A stretch of 32,701 nucleotides of DNA, from contig MDYQ01000281.1 of NCBI GenBank assembly GCA_003024175.1, forward strand, positions 1 to 32,701, written 5' to 3'. Of this stretch, positions 9,602-19,885 are shown piece after piece; the stretch's first letter is position 1; every line of letters begins with the position of its first letter. A model generated the notes under the pieces. The model saw nothing but the letters and a program-made list of their open reading frames with translations. It was not told the origin of the DNA and searched no databases. The translations under genes were made by a program, and so were the position numbers. Origin of the DNA: Planoprotostelium fungivorum (lineage: Eukaryota > Evosea > Variosea > Cavosteliida > Cavosteliaceae).

Positions 9602-9889
9602 CTACATACCATCGTCAGACACCAAACGATATCCTTTGCACGTTCTTCTATACTGACTGCCCCCAACATAAAGTTGTGTTGATGTTGACATCGATGGCGG
9701 ATTCATGCCCGAAGAGAAAGAAACGTTTGGACGAGACGCACGCCGAGGACCAGAAATTTTGCTCCTATTCCGACGTCCTTGAATAGACATACCCGTAATA
9801 CCCCTCCTCAAGGTCCCGTTGCCTCGGGTTTGCATTGAAATCGGACCCTCTTCGGACCCGAAGGCATTAGGACGGGATGATCTACACAA
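9602..9889 (-). CDS. Small Ser/Arg/Gly-rich protein (unknown family)
   Basis: This is a 95-codon open frame beginning MCRSSRPNAFGSEEGPIS, Arg- and Ser-rich throughout (RGNGTLRRG, GRRNRSKISGPRRASRPN), ending SQYRRTCKGYRLVSDDGM. I do not recognise it. The support for coding is comparative: a diverged second copy at 1773-1940 keeps the same frame and the same stop, with conserved NPPSMST, SQYRR and CKGY. The protein is basic, probably disordered, with no signal peptide or membrane segment. Its start lies 30 nt from that of a divergent small membrane protein gene. An upstream exon cannot be excluded. Confidence 0.5.
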   Translation of the reverse strand: MCRSSRPNAFGSEEGPISMQTRGNGTLRRGITGMSIQGRRNRSKISGPRRASRPNVSFSSGMNPPSMSTSTQLYVGGSQYRRTCKGYRLVSDDGM

Positions 9890-9918
9890 ACATCATTGGA
9901 CACACAACAGCGACGCAA

Positions 9919-10078
9919 CATGGATTACGAAGTGACAAGATCGCACGTGAGAAGGGAGAGGACGAGACGAGAGACTGATTGAATGCAGTCGACCGGCATC
10001 GATTACGTCGGAGCCTTCGTCATGATAGCATGCGTGGCGGCCCTCTTAGCGAAGGCAGCTGGAGCGTTCCCTGGATGA
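9919..10078 (+). CDS. Short single-span membrane protein (about 37 aa)
   Basis: Two exons flank a typical short intron (GTGAGAAG...AATGCAG, 43 nt). They encode MDYEVTRSH then STGIDYVGAFVMIACVAALLAKAAGAFPG and a stop. The second exon is a single hydrophobic helix of about 20 residues preceded by a short polar N-terminus, the shape of small subunits of ER or mitochondrial membrane complexes. No specific family is recognised. The clean splice signals, ATG and stop favour a real gene, but at this length chance cannot be ruled out. Confidence 0.5.
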
Positions 10079-10306
10079 TGACAGAATGCACAGACATTTG
10101 TACTGTATAGAAGACACGGCGCAAGCGTGGACGATGCATCGCGCAAAGTAATGAGAACCGATAAAGACAACGATCATCGACGTCACTCGTTCATTTCTTT
10201 CTCCTCATGTTTCTGGAGACCGTCTTGACGTGAGACGAGGTCATCTGCACGCGTCCATCTTTTACAAACAACCTTCACAGAGTCAACGAACTTCACTCTG
10301 TCTGCA

Positions 10307-11643
10307 TCACCTCATCACGTTCGAATCAGATGCAACAGAGACACACTCTGAAGCGTTCGCCGACGGATCCGCCCTCCCATCTTCTAACAACAACTTGACG
10401 ACATCTGGATGCGAGTGAGCCACATCATCGCGTAAGATCTCTTCACCCGCGTGATTCTTCTTTGCCGCAACGACCAGAGCGAGACTGTTTAAGAAGGTGG
10501 GATCGATTCTCGTGTCTTTCAACAAGAGTCGTGCGACGTTGCAGTGCCCCAGTTCGGAAGCGAGGAGAAGCTCGTGACCGGCTGAGAAGATGAGATCATC
10601 AAGTCGATGTGAAATCGTCTCACAGAGATGAACGCGGGGATCGCGCATCAAGATGTTCATGACTTCGGTGCTGCCAGATGTCACTGCGTACATCAATGGA
10701 GTGTATCCTTTCGGTCTCTCTCCCTTTCGTTTGTTTAGACGTTTGTGATGATGATGATGCAGTCGACGTGATGTTTCTATAATACGTACATCTGATGTTT
10801 TCTCATGATGATGTCAAGCGTGGGATGATATGACGGTATTGATCGCATGAACGGAGAAGAAGATTACTTTTCGGGGAGAGAATGTTTTTGCATGAGTGAA
10901 GTCCGGATCAGCTACACCATCTTGCAGGATCAAGTTGACGATGCGAGGATCACCCAACTCGCAAGCAGTTCGAAGGGCCTCATCGTGTTGGCTGAAACGT
11001 TTGTCGCGTAAGAGCATGGAGACAATGCTGGCATGACCGGCTCCTGCGGCAGCCACGAGGCACTGAGGACCGATGCATCTGTCAATCAGGGTCACATGAG
11101 GACAGAGATGTGAGGGTGATACCTTCTATCCTTCAATAGACTCTGAACGATGCGTATATGTCCGAGACGAGCTGCCTCATCCATCTCTAATCCACAGCTG
11201 GTGGGATCGGCTCGTTTGTCATCTAAGAGGATGGAGAGGGTGTTGTCGAGGCCACGAATGACACATGATCGAATAGCAAGGTTATAATCACACCCTGGCT
11301 CCACACTGGGATGTTGCAGCAGGAATCTTGTGATGTTGAGCATTGTGAATGCTATGTCGATTTTGTCACCTGGTCGTGTCTATGTATTCCTTTTCGCAAT
11401 GGGAGAACAACCACGTCCATAATTCAAAGAGGTGGATGACCCTGAGACGAATGAGATGATACGGCATCGAAAGACTGACCTATCTGCTGCAATTTTCCAC
11501 GTGTGATTGACAGAGCGCAGACGAGCCCATTGTCTTGCTGGTTGAAGAGGGTGTCTATAAGTTCGAAAGCAATGAGTGAATACTATGTATAGAACGTCCT
11601 CTGGTATTTCAGGGACTTCATTGACGATGGACGCAGAAGACAT
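10307..11643 (-). CDS. F-box-like / ankyrin repeat protein
   Basis: The N-terminus reads EVPEIPEDVLYIVFTHCF...WARLRSVNHTWKIAADR, an F-box-like helix set with the conserved Pro and the final Trp; such domains recruit Skp1 in SCF ubiquitin ligases. It is followed by VIHLFELWTWLF and then a run of degenerate ankyrin repeats: ITRFLLQHPSVEPGCDYNLAIRSC, ALRTACELGDPRIVNLILQD, GYTPLMYAVTSGSTEVMNIL, ELLLASELGHCNVARLLLKD and a final DVVKLLLEDGRADPS. At least six short introns are needed; two of them are multiples of three and stay open if unspliced. The splice in 10697-10860 is the least certain. The protein is probably cytosolic and its target unknown. Confidence 0.8.
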
Positions 11644-11753
11644 AACGATGAGACGATCCAGTCGCGAAGAAAAATTGGTCACGTGACTGCAATCATTGTA
11701 GTGTGCGGTTTTCTTTTCGGTGTCAGTTTGACCCATCAGACAACACCCACTCC

Positions 11754-13081
11754 ATGACTTCTCTATATTCAAACAACTTTGACGATGTGAGTCCCCTTAT
11801 TTCAATTTCTTCTCACCATCCTCAGATGAAACCCATCACATACGAAGTATGGTGGGATGCGGAAAACTGTCTCATTCCCAGAGATGTGGACGCTATTCAA
11901 CGTCTTTATGACGAATTGAGACATCAAATCGAACGGTGCCTCAAAGAGAGATTTCCTCAATCACCGATCGCATCTTCTCGCTGGACGGTCCCCATCAACA
12001 TTGGCAAGTTACCTCTTCACGTGCAGAAGAAACTGAATACGCTGGTGAGGGTGTTATTGTCCCAAATTATTGAATCATCAAAAGGGAGTTCACATCAGCC
12101 AAGTGGCGGCAAAAAAACCGAGTGAGCTCACCAATCATGAAACCATCATCTTTCCATTGTACAATCAAAATCCGACTGTGTCATTGACATAGAATCCATC
12201 AGATGCAGCCGATCATCTCATCACAAACGGTATCATCAATTGCTCAGCACCTGCTCTCGTCGTCATCTCTGGAGATCACGACTTCTCCACTTACATCCAC
12301 GAAGCCAAATACAAACGTCACGTCATACAGATCCTCGGTCTCTCTCATAACGAACAAGACAAAACTTTAGCTCATCAAGTCCTCTTCTATTCTCACATCG
12401 CGAGATCATCACACACCGACGTCCAATTTCCAGGTACAGAAACATCGATCTTCCATCTCAGACATCCATCATCGTGTTCTGAAACGTAGAAGGTCACAGC
12501 ATGGTAGCCCCCACGAAGAATGAGAAGGAAAGATCAGAAGAGAAGGAGTTGAAGGCCATGCAGAGACGAGTGTGGATCAGTGATGTTCCAGCAGACCTTC
12601 CCGAAAAAGAACTAGAAGCTGCTATGAGACAAAAGTATCCAGATATCAAGAGGGTCGTGAAGAAGAGAAACAGGGATGCATCTACCTCCTACGCATTCGC
12701 GTTTTTCAGGTTCGCGCGCGGCGGGTTGTAGATGGATAAAAGTCTGAAGAGGGCAGGACGGAGGAGAGCTTCGCACAGGCAATCAGAGACGCAACGTTTA
12801 AATTTGGAGATCGAGTCATGGGGTTGAAAGACAGCAGCAAGCCGAAGCCAACGGAAGGATTTAAAGAGGCCGCCGGACACGTAGAGGCCCCATCTAGACA
12901 AGCTCATCATCCTTCGCCCGATAAGTTGGTTGGGGAGAAGAGCTCGGGGTGAGAAGAGATGGAGACTGAGCTGATGATGACGCAGGAGAGACGTCACGAT
13001 GTGCGAAGAATGTTCGAGGAGGTTCATCAATTCGGAGGGGTTGGGAATTCATCGGAGAGAGGTTCATGCGGCTTGAGATAA
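11754..13081 (+). CDS. NYN-domain and RRM protein (MARF1/limkain-like), probable frameshift
   Basis: The start MTSLYSNNFDD is joined by a 40-nt intron to MKPITYEVWWDAENCLIPRD, the first motif of NYN (PIN-like) RNase domains, with its acidic residue pair. Later exons give ADHLITNGIINCSAPALVVISGDHDFSTYIHEA, where the GDHDF motif holds the next metal-binding acids, and then HVIQILGLS. After another intron comes an RRM: RRVWISDVPADLPEKELEAAM...YAFAFFRF. There the frame hits a stop at about 12729, while the RRM clearly continues in another frame from about 12743 (EESFAQAIRDATFKFGDRVMGL). No intron joins them in phase, so I infer an indel (mutation or sequence error). The end at 13081 assumes a further weak intron and is tentative. 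The role is probably RNA cleavage or decay. Confidence 0.75.
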
Positions 13082-13105
13082 TAAACTATGATATGTTATT
13101 AGAAG

Positions 13106-13497
13106 ATGGACGACGAGGAAGCCTCTCTTAGAGGTCGTTGTTGATGTTCTTCATGAACACGACACATGCCATTGTAGATAGAGTTCGCGGAAAAGGGTTT
13201 GGAGAAAAGATCTGAAGGTTCTGATGGAAAGACACAAACTCACTTTCAGCTGGTCTAAAATACGATCACCTGTGGCAGTACGAGCACAACGGATGGAAGA
13301 ACTACGACGTGAAGGCATCAGACACAGTGGAGGAGATCTATCTGGACTACCTGCAGAACAGAAGAGGGACAGACGTGAGGGCAGTCAAGTCGGGGGAGTG
13401 GGAGTACATGGTCGACTTTCTGGCACTGAAACAGACGAACATACAACACGAGGCACACACGATCAGAAGCATTCGAAGGGTCCCCGTATCGAAATAA
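13106..13497 (+). CDS. Small WWE-domain protein
   Basis: Splicing two short introns from ATG 13106 gives MDDEEASLREFAEKGLEKRSE followed by a complete WWE domain: LKYDHLWQYEHNGWKNYDVKAS, EEIYLDYLQNRR, EWEYMVDFLALKQTN and TIRSIRRVP, ending at TAA 13495-13497. The two Trp of the name are in LWQYEHNGWKNY and the Glu in GEWEYMVDF. WWE domains bind (iso-)ADP-ribose units or mediate interactions in PARPs and ubiquitin ligases. A protein of about 100 aa that is little more than a WWE domain is unusual. It starts 25 nt after the assigned end of the NYN gene on the same strand, so it could instead be that gene's last exons. Confidence 0.75.
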
Positions 13498-13647
13498 ATG
13501 TAACATCAAAAGTGCATTTTATATTCTATTCCATGGATCTCATCTCGACAGCCGAGTATTGAGTCAACTCTTCTTCCGTTAAGATGACCTCTTCTCTCTC
13601 CTTCACTTGTCGCCTGCCTCACGTCACTCTTCTCTTTCTCTCTCTTC

Positions 13648-16600
13648 TCACCCAGACCCCAACGAATTTGAAACTGGAGGTATCCATTCATATCTGCGGG
13701 CTTGGTCGCCACCCAAAGAATCTAGATCAAAGGAGAGTCCACTCGCACCGGGTGTTACGTCGTGGAAAGACATACCGGCAGAGTTTTCGGGTGTGGAGAG
13801 GGGGGTCAAATTGCCCTGCGGCATGATAGAACCAACACCGAGGTAATGGCAGATGTCTTTGAAGGAAGGTCTGTCTCTTGGGTTATCCTGCCAACATCCT
13901 GAGGAGAGATGAGTTTTCAGGTGATGAGAAAGAGATGACGGTGATGGTGATGTTGTTTTGAAATGCACGAGAAGAGAAGAGAAGACGTCGGTGACGATCT
14001 GATGATGACGATGATGACGATGCTGATAATCGAGACAATCTCACGGTGCATCAGAGCGTGCATCCCTTCTTCGCAAGGATCGGGCACGGGAAGCCGTTTA
14101 CCATCAGCCACGTTCAAGGCCACTTCCAAGTGTGGAATATCCTCCCACGGCTCACGCACTGTTTTCCTTCAGTCATCTCTACCATCTCCTTTTTCATCGA
14201 ATGTCGTATTCACCTGTGAGGATCTCCCATACGACTACACCGAAAGAGAAGACATCTGACTTTGTCGAATATTGCTGACTCTTTAGAGCTGAGAAGATTC
14301 AGACGTCTGTATCTCCTTGATCGACTCACATTCTGGTGACATCCACTTGATGGGTCCGATGTTGGATGTCGTTCTGAACCATTCAGTCTCATCGTGATGT
14401 GATGATCGATCAGATCGATGATAAGGGTAACAGACGACGTCGATGAAGGATGACGGATGTTGTAGATGATGGATCTCACAGAGATGGACCGTCTTCGTCT
14501 GCTGTCTGTTGCTCTCGACTCAATCCAAAGTCTGACACCTTCGGCTCCAAATATTTTGACAGAAGTATATTTCTCACCGCCAAGTCACGATGCACGATCT
14601 ACACGGTTGTAGACGAATCACAGATGGATGACGAGGCATCTCACCTTCTCCAAGTGCAAGTGAAGCATGCCGAGAGCGATGCCTTGTATGAATCTGTATC
14701 TCAAAGCCCACGGCACTTGACTCATACGAAGGAACGCTAAGATGGTCAGAATGACACGATGTGAACGAAGATCGAATTCGCACCATACATACTTCCTCCC
14801 TCGCAGAATTCCTGATGTGAAATGAGACTATTTCATAAATGAGAAGGAACTCACCGTGATGAGAGCCAACGGATCAGGCGGGAAAGTTAATCCCATACTG
14901 CTATCGTCACTACCACATCTCTCGTGACTTCATCACTCACAATAATACTACGTTGGGATGTGCTCTCAGTCCCTGCAAGATGGCGACTTCTCTCACAAAT
15001 TCCTGTTTCCGTTCAGATCCATTTTAGCGGGAGCTTTTCATCACCTCCAACTGATTCGCATTGATGCTGCCCTGTTTGACCATCTTCACTGCGACAGACA
15101 GACTCCTCCATTCGGCTCGGTAGACGACTCCGAATGCTCCACTGTCTCTCATCAACACATCGCGAGACTCATCATCACACCTTCCGATCTGTTTCAAGTT
15201 CTTCAACTCTGAGAAATCAACAACTGACTTCTTAGCTGCTCCCAGATTGATGTTGGACAGGTCCACGTTAGTCACGATACCACCCAATAGCTCTCTCTGT
15301 CGACAAATCAGTCGTCCAATTCTGTACATGTACAAGATGTAGACTCACCCTCCTCTGTTCTCTGAGCCTGGCATAGAAGAAGAGTATGATGCCGATGACC
15401 AACATGAACACGATGAAGATGACAGCCACCACGATGCCCACGGTAGCTCCCGTGCTCAGACTCGTCTTCTCTGGAGCAGGTATGGGAGATACGATCGGAT
15501 CTAACATCTGAACCAGTCAGATGCGGATGAACCATGGATGATGACACATACTTGTATACCATTCTGAGCAAAGGTGGATGAAGGTGTCTGTTGTAGAATA
15601 GTGACGATGCGATCTGATGAGCCCTGGTTGAATGCACCGTTGGGGCCCGTCAATGTCATGTCAACGATGACTGATCCAGATCTACAACGCGTCAGATTTC
15701 ATGTTAAAATTGAACTTCAGAGATCACCGTATGGAGTTGATTGTGAGACGAGAAGAGGAGATGTTTGTGATGCGACAGATGCTGGATGCGAAATCGTCTC
15801 TGGAGAAGGTAGACACATCTCCCGATATTCTCATTCGTAGCGTCTGCAATTTATCTCCTCCTGACTGACAGGTCGCCCTGCAGGCTGTCGATGTGTCATC
15901 TACACCGTTGTAGATGGATCGTTCTCGCCTGAGAATGTGAAGAGAGGTAGAGGGCATTCGAGTACATTGTTGGATAGATCGCACGATGTGAGATATTGGC
16001 TGTTGATGGACTGAATGAACTGTAGATTGTTGTGGCTCATGTTCAGAGCCACGAGAGGTGCATCGATGGCAGACACCTTCACAGAGTGAGAATTCTGAAC
16101 GAGTGAAGAGAGGCATACCTGACCGCTGAAATTGTTGTTCTGTGCATACAACATCTGCAAGTTGTCTGACGACGTCAAGTCTGGAAATTGTCCGGACAGC
16201 TCATTATCTGACATACTTCAGATGAATTGTCGTAGTGGAAGATGACACACCTTGCACGTAGAGGTGAGTCATGTGCTGTCTGTTACTCATACTCGGAACA
16301 CTACCGTTGAACCTGTTCTCTGTTATCCCGTGACATGCCATCGGATTCTCATCGGATTTCCTCTCACTTGTTGTGATGTATGTACAGCTCTTGCACGGAG
16401 ATGAGAGACGACATCCAACTGACTCCTCCCCCTATCTCATTGTACGACACGTCGAACATCGCAGGATCGGATATGACTGCCGATATCCTTCCACTCAAAC
16501 TGTTTCTCTTCAGACATACATTATCATGATTACGACTTACTTGTTGTTGGACAGGTCGACCACCTTCATGTTCCTCGTATTGGATAAAAGGTTGTCTACC

Positions 16601-19564
16601 GATCCAGTGAGAAAGTTATACGACAGATCTAGATGCTGCAGATTCGATTCTCTCGTAAAGATCTGCGGTATATCTCCCGACAGAAAATTGTTACTTGTAC
16701 AAGTTATTTTACGTTACATCGACATGTACGCATCACACCTGACTGATAGCCAGGTCAGGAGGGGTAACACTGCGACAGACGGTGGGAGATAAGTCAACAA
16801 GTTACCATCCAGGGCAAGAATGGTCAAGCTCTTCGCGACTGATGACGTCATTTCGCATCATTCTATTTGACTCACCGGAGAAGGCGTTGATCGAACCTAC
16901 GAGCTTGTTGTACGATGCATCGAAGACAGAGAGGGTAGTGATGGAAGCCACCCCCGGTGGAATCTATGTACGTTCAGACCACGATGACACGACGATCATC
17001 GCGAATGAGATGATGATTTACTCCTCCAGTCAAACGATTGTGAGAGATGTTGAGATGAATCAAGCCAGTCAGACGAGAGAAACTGTAAGGTAGGGAACCT
17101 TCGAAGATGAGTGGTCGATCCATCTAGAATCATCGTTCTTCACCTTCGAATTGATTCGCAGAGAGATCCATCGTCTCGATGCTGGCCAAACTCTGCGGAT
17201 CATTCAAAATACAAATCGAGCAGGAATAATCTCACGTCACCGTGGGAACTCATCGTTCCATAGAATAGATTGTGTGCTACTTTTAATGTTTTCAACTTCG
17301 ATTTGTCAGTCTGTTCATCATTACCTTTGATAATATTCACCGAATTCAAACCAGTAAGATCCGATAGAGTTCCACCTGACATCCATCATCCATCTACCAC
17401 GTTGTAGATGCTCACTGATCTGATTGTACGACGCATCCATGTATGTCAAGAGGGGCATGTTACGTATCACTGTGATACGTGTGGTCTGCAGAAGATTGTG
17501 AGATAAATCCAGATAAGTCAAGAGGGGAACGTTATCCAATACTGGGAATGTTCCATTGAACCTGAAGCGATGAGAAAGAATAAAGAGAGAGACTGACTGA
17601 TTGAAGGATGCATCGAGATACGCCAGTGAGATTGGGGTAGTGGGGAGGTATAGAGATCCTGCACCGTCAGATGAGCGTGGGTCGATGATGATCACGATGA
17701 TGATCTGAATTTCTTTTGTCTCACCGTAAAAATAGTTGTGCGATATGTCTACATACTTGAGATTGGGTGTCTGGAAGAATGAAACGGGGAGCATTCCAGT
17801 GAAAGAGTTATTCGCCAAAAGAAAACTGATGGCGTAAGGATATTTCTCTATGACGTCATCGTGTGTCATTCGCTCACGAGATGAGACCTTGTGGAAATGT
17901 CATCGAGGAATTGACGGAACCAGAGAATCCATTTCCCGCTACATTGATGACTTGTAAATAGGGGCAAGCTGCGAGGGTGTCGAGGATCTACAACCAGTCA
18001 GACGATGACGTGTAAAGACGTCATCACCTCTCCTGACATCGAATTTTGACTCAGGTCCAAACTGTACAAGTAGCTACCCGCGTAATCCGAGGGAAATTCC
18101 CCGGAGAAATTGTTGCTCGATAGGGACAACTGTACACGTCAGATGACATCATCGCCATCGTGTACGTACAATACTGAGGGTAGGGATGTAAGGGACAGGT
18201 CCGGACATGTTGCAGTAAGAGACGTCTAAGTATTGGATTGGTGTCTGATTCAGCTCCTGTGGAATGCTTCCCGTGATCTGCTGAAACGACATAACCAAAA
18301 CAATAAGTTTCTTCATGTTTCCTGCGGACATGTCAGGCTTATCTACAAAGCAGCACTTTCACCGACTGAGGGTGGCAAGGGACCGGTGAAGAGGTTTCCC
18401 GCCAAAATGACGTCTGTGACATCGATCAGTCACGTGACGTCATATATACATACACTGTAGGTTGGAGTCTGCACGAATATTCGGAGAAATGTTTCCCTCG
18501 AAGCGGTGACCATCGAGATCCATGTAATACAAGTCCGGAAGATTCCACAATTGATCCGGTATTGTTCCGGTCAAATTGCCCGTACTCTGTCGACGTCACA
18601 ATTTCTCGGAAATTTGTGACGCTCACGAAATCGATGTACTCCAAGGTTTGAGCCCACCGAGAGGGTAGGGAACCATATAAGATATTTCTAGGAAGAGAGA
18701 GATAAGAGAGATTGAGCATGGAGAAGGACTCTGGAATGGAAGAGCTGATCTGTAGAGACGTCAGCGACATCATCACGATGTGACGGAAGAGATCGATGTT
18801 GAATGGAATGCCAAGTGACGCTTGAGATGTCTTCCAACGCACCACATTGAAATCGAGCTCGAGGTAGGTCAGACTCGGCCAAGACGGCAGTTGGAAGAGA
18901 TCTCCGCCGATGCGATTGTTGGCTGCCACAAATGATTGCAGTGTCTTCTGTTCACCCAATGCATGGAGAGACCCTTCGAACTGTTTCGATCTCGTCAGAA
19001 GAGCCCGTCGTTGCGGCTATCTCACAGTGTTGAACGAGATGTTGAGGAAAACAATCTGAGGTAATGTGTGAAACAAGCCGAGATCCCCAGACAGGATGTT
19101 TGTTCCGAGGCTTAACACTTGCAGCTGTGATAACCCAGACAGATCAGAAGGCAGTCCTGTTTTGGAGTGAGAATCATCAATCCACGAAAAAGTTACCCCG
19201 CAGAGAGTTTCCCGTCAAGTCTAAGGAGGTGAGATTATACAGCTCGTTGATGGTGGAAGGTATCGTTCCGTCCAAGTTGTTGTAGCTGCTCTCTTTAGAT
19301 ACTCTGATGATGGAACTGCAGCCACCTGAGATCCAGGGTGAAGACAGGATCACATGAGATCCCGTACCAACTACAATAGTCTTCTGAAGATCCCCATTTG
19401 TCTTTGATGAACCAGGCGTCTCCTGCTCCCTCTTCAGCTCGTCACTCGCCTGAGATACAATCACCTTGCGTCTCATTATAGAGTGTCAGCAAAACAGAGC
19501 GGAAATCTGCCAGACACAGATGTATCGACAGGAGAAAGAGTACAGTGAGTAGAGCTCTCTTCAT
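13648..19564 (-). CDS. LRR receptor-like protein kinase (tyrosine-kinase-like)
   Basis: The signal peptide is [19 protein letters not shown], followed by an LRR N-cap with [11 protein letters not shown]. The ectodomain (about 19350-15700) is a long series of plant-type leucine-rich repeats, for example [29 protein letters not shown]-type units, [12 protein letters not shown] and ISYNQIS, spread over many small exons. One transmembrane helix ([21 protein letters not shown]) lies at about 15447-15370. The cytoplasmic kinase has [19 protein letters not shown] (catalytic Lys near 15085), [42 protein letters not shown] and [13 protein letters not shown]. HRDLAxRN is the loop found in tyrosine and tyrosine-kinase-like enzymes, so Tyr specificity is possible. 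It ends after a Ser/Pro-rich tail. It is probably a surface receptor; the ligand is unknown. Exon joins within the LRRs are approximate. Confidence 0.85.
14595..14615. repeat. Intronic palindrome at a 3' splice site (kinase gene)
   Basis: On the gene strand this reads GTCTACAACCGTGTAG followed directly by the exon ATCGTGCATCGTGAC (IVHRD). The right arm of the palindrome supplies the AG acceptor. Confidence 0.6.
15898..15917. repeat. Intronic palindrome (CATCTACA...TGTAGATG)
   Basis: This is a near-perfect 20-nt inverted repeat. On the gene strand it is CATCTACAACGGTGTAG followed by exon sequence (ATGACACATCG...), so it again ends on the probable 3' splice site. Confidence 0.6.
17391..17410. 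repeat. Intronic palindrome near a 5' splice site (LRR exons)
   Basis: On the gene strand the intron begins GTGAGCATCTACAACGTG and continues GTAGATGG, so the palindrome starts five bases into the intron, directly after the donor GTGAG. The intron is about 40 nt, so half of it is the palindrome. Confidence 0.6.
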
Positions 19565-19885
19565 CTTCGTGTGGTTGTGTCGGTTATGCCCACACTGCGG
19601 CTTCTGTCTTTGACGTGTGCTCCGATGTCATCGGTCCACCAGAAATACCTCAATCGATGAAAAAAAAGTTCCTGTGACAACCGTCACAGTACATCCGATC
19701 GATCTAGAGGTTCGTACAACGCAGGATGATGCTCAAGGAGCTCATCATCACACGCAGAACGGCACATCACTTCCCCTCTCTCTACATAACACATACACAT
19801 CGAGCTCATCGGATTCTTTGTCCTCCTTCACGTCAGTGTCAGCACAGCGATCCCTCCGAATCGTCACAACTGCCATGACAAGTAT
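19565..19885. other. Intergenic region between two minus-strand genes
   Basis: This is the promoter side of the LRR kinase and the 3' flank of the RalGAP gene. A plus-strand open frame (19617-19895) shows no family features and overlaps the RalGAP end, so I do not call it. The only structure noticed is an inverted repeat, CCTGTGACAACCGTCACAG, next to an A-run at about 19660-19690. No clear TATA box is visible. Confidence 0.4.

Noticed and set aside
12689-13030. Minus-strand 113-codon open frame
   Set aside because: Antisense shadow of the RRM half and tail of the NYN gene; no recognisable domain.
16373-17093. Two plus-strand open frames of 100-140 codons
   Set aside because: They are antisense to LRR exons of the receptor kinase and show no domain features.
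18394-18407. E2F-like TTTCCCGCCAAAA word
   Set aside because: It lies inside a coding exon of the LRR kinase ([13 protein letters not shown] on the minus strand), so codon constraint explains it.
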